From Eleftheria terrae (lineage in GTDB: Bacteria; Pseudomonadota; Gammaproteobacteria; Burkholderiales; Burkholderiaceae_C), in NCBI RefSeq assembly GCF_030419005.1, contig NZ_CP106951.1, forward strand, positions 1,178,001-1,242,000: 64,000 bases of DNA. Direction: 5' to 3'. Numbering within the stretch: position 1 is the stretch's first letter; every line of letters begins with the position of its first letter. Both the position numbers and the translations under genes were made by a program. This document shows, one piece after another, positions 54,990-60,981 of this stretch. The notes beneath the pieces were generated by a model. The model did no database searches. It was not told the origin of the DNA and saw only the letters and a list, made by a program, of their open reading frames with translations.

Positions 54990-57131
54990 ATGGCAAACCA
55001 CCACCCGTACTCACTGCGCCTGACGCCCGTGGCGCTGGCCTGCCTGCTGGCCCCGGCGGCGATGGCGCAAGCCTCCGGCCCGGCCGAACTGCCCGAGGTC
55101 ACCGTGCGCGGGCAGGCACCGACCTCACGGGCCGCGGTGTCCGGCTTCGGCGACCTGCCCCTGGCGAAGTCGCCCTTCCAGGCCCGTGTGGTGCCGCTGG
55201 ACGACTTGAAGGATCGCGGGCTGACCCGCCTGTCCGACCTGACGCTGCTGGACGCCAGCGTCAGCGACTCCTACAACTCGCAGGGCTACTGGGACTACCT
55301 CAGCGTGCGGGGCTTCACGCTGGACAACAAGTACAACTACCGCCGCGACGGGCTGCCGATCAGCGCCGAAACCTCGATCCCGCTGGACAACAAGGCCTCG
55401 GTGGAACTGCTCAAGGGCACCAGCGGCATCCAGGCCGGCACCAGCGCACCGGGCGGACTGGTGAACCATGTCGTGAAGCGTCCGCAGGGCCGGGTGCGCA
55501 GCCTCGAGATCGGCTACGAGAGCCCCGGCACCTTCGGCCTGGCAGCCGATGTGGGCGAGCGCTTCGGCAGCGAACAGCGCTTCGGCCTGCGCATCAACGC
55601 GGCCTACCAGCACCTCGACCCGCACCTGCGGGACGCCGAGGGCCATCGCCGCCTGCTCGCCGTCGCCGGCGACTGGCAGCTCACCCCCGACACCGTGCTG
55701 GAGGCCGAAGTGGAGCTCAGCAAGCGCAGCCAGCCGAGCCAGCCCGGCTTCAGCCTGCTGGGCGACCGGCTGCCGCGCCCGGTCAACCCGCGCATCAACC
55801 TCAACAACCAGTCGTGGACACAGCCGGTGGTGATGGAAGGCGCGACCGGATCGCTGCGCCTGCAGCACCGCCTCAATGCCGACTGGAAGCTGACTGCGCA
55901 CTATGGCTTCCAGCACCTGGAAACCGACGACCGGCTGGCCTTTCCCTACGGCGTGTACGACGCGGACTACAACTGCAACCCCTGCGACCGATATGCCGAA
56001 GACGGCAGCTTCACCGTGTGGGAGTTCGTCAGCGACAACGAGCGCCGCCGCACCCGGTCGGCCAACGTGTTCGCCGATGGCCGCTTCAGCACCGGGCCGC
56101 TGCGCCACACGGCGCGGGCCGGCGTGCTGGTCTCGCGGCACAAGGTGCGCGGGCCGGTACAGGTCAACGACATCGCCGGGACCGGCACCGTCGATGGCCG
56201 CACCCAAGTCCCGCGCTCCGCGGGAGGGCCGGACCAGTTCACCGACCGCACCGAGCGATCCACCGAGTTCTACCTGAACGACGCCATCGAGCTGGCGCCC
56301 CGCTGGACCGCCTGGCTGGGCCTGCGGCACACGCGACTGGACCGCGAAAGCGTCCGCACCGACGGCTCCCGGCCCACGGATTACGACCAGTCCTTCACCA
56401 CGCCGTGGGCCGCGCTGAGCTATGAGTTCGCGCCTCAGCACCACGCCTATGCCAGCTGGGGCCGTGGCGTCGAGTCGGAAGTGACGCCCAACCGCAGCGA
56501 CCGGTACACCAACGCCGGCGAAGCCCTGAAGCCCCTGAAGAGCCGACAGGTGGAGCTCGGTGTGAAGGCCAATGCGGGTCGCATCGACTGGGGCGTCAGC
56601 CTGTTCGACATTGACCGCCCGATCGCCGGCTGCAGCGCCGACAGCCCGTGCACCTGGCGCTTCGACGGCACGGCGCGCCACCGCGGGCTGGAAGGCAACT
56701 TCGGCATGCAATGGGAGCGCTGGCGCTTCGACGCCAGCGCGATGTTCCTCGATGCCGAGCGCCGCGGCAGCCTGGACACCAGCCTGCGCGGCAAGCGCCC
56801 GGTCAACGTGCCCGAGCGCACCTTGAAGGCCCAGGCCCGCTACCGGGTGCCCCAGTGGGAGGGCTTGAGCCTGCTCGCTGCGCTGGTTCACGAAAGCAAT
56901 CGCGAGGTGCTACCGGACAACAGCATCCACATCCCCTCCTGGACCCGCTATGACGTCGGCCTGGTGCAGGAGAACAAGTGGCAAGGCAGCACCCTGCGCT
57001 GGCGCGCCGGCGTGCAGAACGTGACCGACAAGCGGGCGTGGCGCGAGTCGCCCAACCAGTTCGGCCACGTCTACCTCTACCCGATGGCGCCAAGAACGTT
57101 TTTTGTTTCCTTGCAAACTGACTTGCAGTGA
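54990..57131 (+). CDS. TonB-dependent receptor, predicted thiamin(-precursor) uptake
   Basis: A 713-aa outer-membrane receptor: signal peptide cleaved near AAMA, plug domain (ELPEVTVRG, DYLSVRGFTLDN, LKGTSGIQAGTSAPGGLVN) and a 22-strand barrel ending FFVSLQTDLQ. By sequence it looks like the siderophore-receptor class, but the TPP riboswitch in its leader points to thiamin or a thiamin precursor as substrate, as proposed for OMR-type receptors under THI elements. AAGGA precedes ATG 54990. The tRNA-Asn promoter overlaps its 3' end. Confidence 0.9.
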   Translation: MANHHPYSLRLTPVALACLLAPAAMAQASGPAELPEVTVRGQAPTSRAAVSGFGDLPLAKSPFQARVVPLDDLKDRGLTRLSDLTLLDASVSDSYNSQGYWDYLSVRGFTLDNKYNYRRDGLPISAETSIPLDNKASVELLKGTSGIQAGTSAPGGLVNHVVKRPQGRVRSLEIGYESPGTFGLAADVGERFGSEQRFGLRINAAYQHLDPHLRDAEGHRRLLAVAGDWQLTPDTVLEAEVELSKRSQPSQPGFSLLGDRLPRPVNPRINLNNQSWTQPVVMEGATGSLRLQHRLNADWKLTAHYGFQHLETDDRLAFPYGVYDADYNCNPCDRYAEDGSFTVWEFVSDNERRRTRSANVFADGRFSTGPLRHTARAGVLVSRHKVRGPVQVNDIAGTGTVDGRTQVPRSAGGPDQFTDRTERSTEFYLNDAIELAPRWTAWLGLRHTRLDRESVRTDGSRPTDYDQSFTTPWAALSYEFAPQHHAYASWGRGVESEVTPNRSDRYTNAGEALKPLKSRQVELGVKANAGRIDWGVSLFDIDRPIAGCSADSPCTWRFDGTARHRGLEGNFGMQWERWRFDASAMFLDAERRGSLDTSLRGKRPVNVPERTLKAQARYRVPQWEGLSLLAALVHESNREVLPDNSIHIPSWTRYDVGLVQENKWQGSTLRWRAGVQNVTDKRAWRESPNQFGHVYLYPMAPRTFFVSLQTDLQ

Positions 57132-57152
57132 TCTTAAGAATCTGCCTATAAT
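57123..57152 (+). promoter_or_regulatory. Promoter of the first tRNA-Asn
   Basis: TTGCAG (57123-57128) and TATAAT (57147-57152) with an 18-base spacer lie just before the tRNA at 57165. The -35 overlaps the last codons of the receptor gene. A second TATAAT at 57352-57357 precedes the second tRNA copy. Confidence 0.65.
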
Positions 57153-57164
57153 CTCGGTCTCGAT

Positions 57165-57240
57165 TCCCCGATAGCTCAGTCGGTAGAGCGCCGGACTGTT
57201 AATCCGTAGGTCCCTGGTTCGAGCCCAGGTCGGGGAGCCA
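57165..57240 (+). tRNA. tRNA-Asn (GTT), copy 1
   Basis: Acceptor TCCCCGA pairs with TCGGGGA; D-loop AGCTCAGTCGGTAGAG; anticodon loop CTGTTAA (GTT); T-loop GGTTCGAGCC; GCCA encoded. Length 76, identical to the second copy. Confidence 0.97.
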
Positions 57241-57285
57241 AGAATGCTGAGTGAGCCTGTACCGAACAGGCTTCCTCGACTGAAG

Positions 57286-57312
57286 GCCTTGCGTTGATCG
57301 CAAGGCTTTTTC
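57286..57312 (+). terminator. Rho-independent terminator after tRNA-Asn copy 1
   Basis: GCCTTGCG (57286-57293) and CGCAAGGC (57299-57306) form a stem with a 5-base loop and a following TTTTTC tract. Confidence 0.88.
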
Positions 57313-57369
57313 TCTCCCGGAGGCCAAGGGTGAGAGAAAAAGAGTCAGGCTTATAATTCATGCCTCCAT

Positions 57370-57445
57370 TCCCCGATAGCTCAGTCGGTAGAGCGCCGGA
57401 CTGTTAATCCGTAGGTCCCTGGTTCGAGCCCAGGTCGGGGAGCCA
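57370..57445 (+). tRNA. tRNA-Asn (GTT), copy 2
   Basis: Base-for-base the same as the copy at 57165-57240. It has its own TATAAT upstream and its own terminator, so it is a separate transcription unit. Confidence 0.97.
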
Positions 57446-57449
57446 GACA

Positions 57450-57483
57450 AAGCCGCAAGTTCGCAAGGACTTGTGGCTTTTTT
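57450..57483 (+). terminator. Rho-independent terminator after tRNA-Asn copy 2
   Basis: AAGCCGCAAGT and ACTTGTGGCTT pair (one G-T pair) around an eight-base loop and are followed by TTTTC. Confidence 0.85.
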
Positions 57484-57630
57484 CTTGGTGTGTCGTGGCG
57501 CATGAGCGCTGCGGGTGCCGACGGGCACAATTGGCACCGCGCGATCGGCCCTGCGCAATGGGCCCACCGCTGCCGGCCGCGCCCTCCTCATACAGTGGAT
57601 CTGGCACAGGCACGGCGCTCCTGACCCACC

Positions 57631-58626
57631 ATGCCGCTTGTACGCATCTGGGCCGTAGACGGCGCGCTTTCCTCGGGCGTCGCCGCGCCGGTCGACATCT
57701 TCTTGGCCGCCAACCATCTGGCGACGCTCGGCAGCGACCCGGCGCCGCAAAGCCGCCTGTTGCAATGGAAGGTGGAGTCCCTCGATGGAAAGCCGGTCAG
57801 GACCGCCTCGGGCCAGATCCTCCCGGTCGACGGACAGATCAGTGGAAGTGCCAGTGCGGACGCCATCTGGCTGACCGGCCCCTTTGTCCCGGACGCCATC
57901 CGATTTCTTGCCTCCCGCCACGCCCTGGATCCGCTATTGGCTGCATTGCAGCGCCAGCACGAGCGCGGCGCCCTGCTGGCGACCTACTGCACCGGTTCGT
58001 TTCTCCTTGCCGAGGCCGGACTGCTGCATGGCAAGGCGGCCACCACGCACTGGTCGCAAGCCGCCACCTTCCGCTCACGCTATCCCGACGTGCGGCTGAA
58101 ACCCGAAGAGATCGTCACTGAACAGGCAGGCATCCTGTGCAGCGCTGCCGTCACGTCCTACCACAACCTCGCCTTGCGCCTGGTGGAGAAACTGGCGCAT
58201 GCCAAGCTGGCCATGGACACCGCCAAGCTCATGCTGATCGACAGGCACCGGGATCTGCAGAGCCCCTACGCCGGCGGGCTGCAGGGAGCCTTCGAGCATG
58301 GGGACGACCTCGTTGCGCAGGCGCAGCGGTGGATGGCCAAGCGCCTGAAGGAGGGCATCAGCATCTCCGAGCTCAGTCGCCAGTTGGCCGTCAGCGAGCG
58401 CACCTTGAACCGCCGGTTCAAGCAGGCACTCGGCGAGCCGCCTGTCAAACACCTGCAGTCGCTTCGCATCGAGATGGCCAAGCGACTGTTCGAGACCACA
58501 CGGGCCACGTCTGAGGTGGTCTGCGGACGGATCGGCTACAGCGATGTCGCCACCTTCCGCGAATTGTTCAAGCGCCACACGGGAGTCACCCCCAGCGAGT
58601 ACCGCCGACGCTTTGGCCGGCGCTGA
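57631..58626 (+). CDS. GlxA-family transcriptional regulator (DJ-1/PfpI-like plus AraC HTH)
   Basis: The 331-aa regulator joins an N-terminal glutamine-amidotransferase-like sensor (Cys120 in ATYCTGSFLLAEAGLL, the nucleophile-elbow position) to a C-terminal AraC DNA-binding domain (ISELSRQLAVSERTLNRRF; IGYSDVATFRELFKRHTG). Such proteins sense small nitrogen or uronate-like metabolites; the ligand here is unknown. The tautomerase gene 179 bases downstream on the same strand is a possible target. Confidence 0.9.
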   Translation: MPLVRIWAVDGALSSGVAAPVDIFLAANHLATLGSDPAPQSRLLQWKVESLDGKPVRTASGQILPVDGQISGSASADAIWLTGPFVPDAIRFLASRHALDPLLAALQRQHERGALLATYCTGSFLLAEAGLLHGKAATTHWSQAATFRSRYPDVRLKPEEIVTEQAGILCSAAVTSYHNLALRLVEKLAHAKLAMDTAKLMLIDRHRDLQSPYAGGLQGAFEHGDDLVAQAQRWMAKRLKEGISISELSRQLAVSERTLNRRFKQALGEPPVKHLQSLRIEMAKRLFETTRATSEVVCGRIGYSDVATFRELFKRHTGVTPSEYRRRFGRR

Positions 58627-58805
58627 GCGGCAAAGACCGGTCCTCAGGACGAAGGACGACGCGCCCCGGGGTTGGTTGGCCGAATCGCCCCCGAAGATGG
58701 CATTCCGGCCACTTCTGCCAAGGCGCCCCCTTCTTGATACTCGTTCTGCAGGCTGCACTGGCAGCAGTCCACAGCAACGACGTACCCACAAGGAAAGGAA
58801 CCGCC

Positions 58806-59330
58806 ATGCCGATGATCGATGTGTACATTCCGGACGGGGCCCTGGAGCCGGCTTCCGAGGCGACCCTGATGCGCGAGCTCACCGACCTCCTGATTCGCCA
58901 CGAGGGCATGGACCCGACCCAGGAGCGCGTTCGCGATGTCACCTGGATCTTCGTCCACCGACCGGCACAGATCTATCGCTCAGGCGCTCCGGCGCCCGCC
59001 CCCATCTACCGCATCACGCCAACGGTTCCCGAGGGCCAGTACACCGACGAGGCACGCGCCGGCCTCGTGCGCGACGTCACCGCCGCGGTCGCCAGGGCGG
59101 AAGGTTCACCGCTCGAGGAGGTCGGCGCCCGGGTTTGGGTGTTTCCGACGGAGGTCGAGGATGGAGGCTGGGGCAGCCGAGGTGTCATACGGCGGCTGCC
59201 CGACATCATGGCGTTCTTCGGAGGTGCCGACGCCCGGGCGGTGGGCGTGGAGCGCCTTGCCAGAAAGCGCCGCGGTGACGCGATCGCGCTGCTGGAAGCG
59301 GCACTCGGCGCGGCGCGCGGCCATGGGTGA
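58806..59330 (+). CDS. Tautomerase-superfamily protein, extended
   Basis: This 174-aa product begins MPMIDVYIPDGAL, so Met removal would expose Pro as the catalytic N-terminal residue, the hallmark of 4-oxalocrotonate tautomerase relatives. It is longer than the ~62-aa classical subunit and closer to two-domain members, but the second half (VWVFPTEVEDGGWGSRGV) does not show a second Pro-1. AAAGGAA precedes the ATG. The reaction is unknown. Confidence 0.75.
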   Translation: MPMIDVYIPDGALEPASEATLMRELTDLLIRHEGMDPTQERVRDVTWIFVHRPAQIYRSGAPAPAPIYRITPTVPEGQYTDEARAGLVRDVTAAVARAEGSPLEEVGARVWVFPTEVEDGGWGSRGVIRRLPDIMAFFGGADARAVGVERLARKRRGDAIALLEAALGAARGHG

Positions 59331-59406
59331 ACGACCGATCCGGCGGGCGGCAAGCCGGGTGCCGCGGCCGCGTCGCCACGCGCGGGGTGGGCGCCTGCAC
59401 GCATGC

Positions 59407-59434
59407 AGGCAGCCAGGCAGCCAGGCAGCCAGGC
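59407..59434 (+). repeat. Short tandem repeat, 8-bp unit
   Basis: AGGCAGCC is repeated three times followed by a partial copy. It lies between the tautomerase and NlpC/P60 genes and just after an inverted repeat (CCTGCA..TGCAGG). No function assigned. Confidence 0.8.
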
Positions 59435-59559
59435 GCAGAAGTGTGCGCTTTTCGTACCCGCCCCCCTAGAAGGAGGAATACACCCTTTTGTAACGCCTCG
59501 CTAGACTTTCGCTTTCGCCGCACCAGAGGAGGTGGGGCGGTGGTTTAGAAGAGAATCAA

Positions 59560-60045
59560 ATGGCAAACATCACTCCCAGCATCGCAGCCGTCGACGGACA
59601 AGGCATCGCAACCAAGGCCACCGAGGTGGCCCAGCTCGTGGCGGGCAAGCCCTATGTCTACGGCGGCAAGACGACGGACGGCTTCGACTGCTCGGGCTTC
59701 GTGGCCCACGTGCTCAAGCAGCTCTATCCGAACGCCGCTTCTGCATTCGAGACGAACGTGGCGGGCTACATGAACAGCAGCCTGTTCGAAGACGTGGACG
59801 AAGCCAATCGCCAGCCGGGCGACATCATCATCTTCCCGGCCTCGGGTGGCGCCGTGAACCACATCGGCTTCGTGCTCGATGCCGACCACTGGATTGGCTC
59901 ACAGTCCAGCACCGGCGTCGCAAAGGTGAAGTTCAAGAACACCTATTGGGGCGGCCGCACCAAGAAGTACCGCCGCCTGAAGGCGAACTCGCCCAGCGCG
60001 ACGACGCTGGGCCGGATGTCGATGTCCTTCGGAGCCTACGCATGA
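59560..60045 (+). CDS. NlpC/P60 cysteine peptidase without signal peptide; candidate T6SS amidase effector
   Basis: The 161-aa protein is a single NlpC/P60 domain: Cys44 in GFDCSGFVAHVL and His101 in AVNHIGFVLDADHW are the catalytic pair, and PGDIIIF lies between them as in the family. These enzymes cut peptidoglycan peptide stems. There is no signal peptide, so it cannot reach the wall by Sec. The gene overlaps by four bases a gene for an exported Cys-rich protein. A small, leaderless amidase followed by a periplasmic partner is the arrangement of T6SS Tae/Tai pairs, and T6SS genes are in this window. AGAAGAG precedes ATG 59560. The effector role is inference. Confidence 0.82.
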   Translation: MANITPSIAAVDGQGIATKATEVAQLVAGKPYVYGGKTTDGFDCSGFVAHVLKQLYPNAASAFETNVAGYMNSSLFEDVDEANRQPGDIIIFPASGGAVNHIGFVLDADHWIGSQSSTGVAKVKFKNTYWGGRTKKYRRLKANSPSATTLGRMSMSFGAYA

Positions 60046-60617
60046 CCCGACGCCGTCTGGCTCCCACCCTTGCCGTGGCCCTGTCCGGCCTGCTGCTGGC
60101 GCTCGGTCCGGCTCAGGCTTGCGAGGCGGCGCACGGTGCGCAGCATCAGCATGGGATGAAGGTCGCCAGCCACAGCGACAGCGCGCCTGTGCCCGAGGAC
60201 CGGCAAGCGCCGGACGCCGTCTTCTCGAAAACGGCCTGGCGCATCGAGGCGGTGAGCTGCCCGGCCGGCTGCAGCGAGGAGACGCGGCGTTTTCTCGATG
60301 GCCTGAAAGGCAAGGAGGTGGCGCTCGGTGAGCAGACCTTCTCCGCGCCCTTCGCCGACAGTTGCGATGGCCAGCTGAGCGTGCGCCTGCAGTCCCTGCC
60401 AGCCAAGGACGTCGCGCAGCGTGTCAACCTCGGCCTGCCGCCGCGCAAGGCCAAGCTGACGCCGCGCCAGCTCGGCTTGCGCCAAGACCCGGTCAAGACC
60501 GGCTCGGTGAACTGCACCAGTGACAAGCTGGAATCGCCGCTGGCCACCTTGTTGTCGGTGGAGCCGGGCCGGGTGCTGGTGCTGTTCGAGCAGCAGTCGG
60601 TGATCGAGCTGCGCTAA
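60042..60617 (+). CDS. Exported Cys-rich protein, candidate immunity protein to the NlpC/P60 gene
   Basis: 191 aa. The N-terminus MTRRRLAPTLAVALSGLLLA gives a clear Sec signal ending GPAQA-C (a lipoprotein is possible but the box is imperfect). Mature Cys27 is followed by a His-rich stretch, then SCPAGC, FADSCDG and VNCTSD, enough Cys for two disulfides in the periplasm. No known inhibitor family is recognised. ATG overlaps the NlpC/P60 stop (ATGA), so the two are made together. Periplasmic location fits protection against a peptidoglycan amidase; this is inferred from the arrangement. Confidence 0.72.
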   Translation: MTRRRLAPTLAVALSGLLLALGPAQACEAAHGAQHQHGMKVASHSDSAPVPEDRQAPDAVFSKTAWRIEAVSCPAGCSEETRRFLDGLKGKEVALGEQTFSAPFADSCDGQLSVRLQSLPAKDVAQRVNLGLPPRKAKLTPRQLGLRQDPVKTGSVNCTSDKLESPLATLLSVEPGRVLVLFEQQSVIELR

Positions 60618-60624
60618 GCAGCGA

Positions 60625-60659
60625 GGCCTTTGGGCAGCTTGAAAGCCTGCTCAAAGGCC
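60625..60659 (+). terminator. Strong hairpin after the effector-immunity candidate pair
   Basis: Bases 60625-60637 pair with 60647-60659 over 13 positions (GGCCTTTG with CAAAGGCC, then GGCAG with CTGCT, one G-T). It begins eight bases after the stop codon. No U-run follows, so it may terminate weakly or protect the 3' end. Confidence 0.5.
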
Positions 60660-60981
60660 GGCTGCCGCCTGGAGCTGCGCACCTGCCCTTCGGCAGTCGC
60701 TCGAGCGCCGCCGGGTCAACGGCCGATCCACTCGGCGGTACGGCGGCGTCGCCCCCCCGGGGCACGGGCGGTGTGCAGGCCACGGGTCGGCATCATCCGC
60801 CTGCCATGGCGCCTCGGACGCTGCTCCCTGCCGCGGCCAGCCGGCCGTGCAGCTCGGGTCGGGAGAGGTCTGCAGGGGCCTGGCCGCACACCGTGCGGCC
60901 TGCGGCCACCCCGATGATGCGCTGGCTCCGCCGGTGTCCACGCATCCGGGCCCGTGTCCGCAGGACATGCCCCCTCCTCTC
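60660..60981. other. GC-rich stretch without a supported gene
   Basis: Between the exported Cys-rich protein gene and the end of the second TonB-dependent receptor there are only GC-driven open frames of low-complexity Arg/Ala/Pro composition. No RNA, repeat or start site is supported. Confidence 0.5.

Noticed and set aside
57165..57445. The duplicated tRNA-Asn copies as att sites flanking an integrated element
   Set aside because: Only 129 bases lie between them, made up of a terminator and a promoter; there is no integrase in the window.
59394..59434. Repeats near the NlpC/P60 gene as a CRISPR remnant
   Set aside because: The unit is 8 bp, directly abutting, with no spacers and no cas genes.
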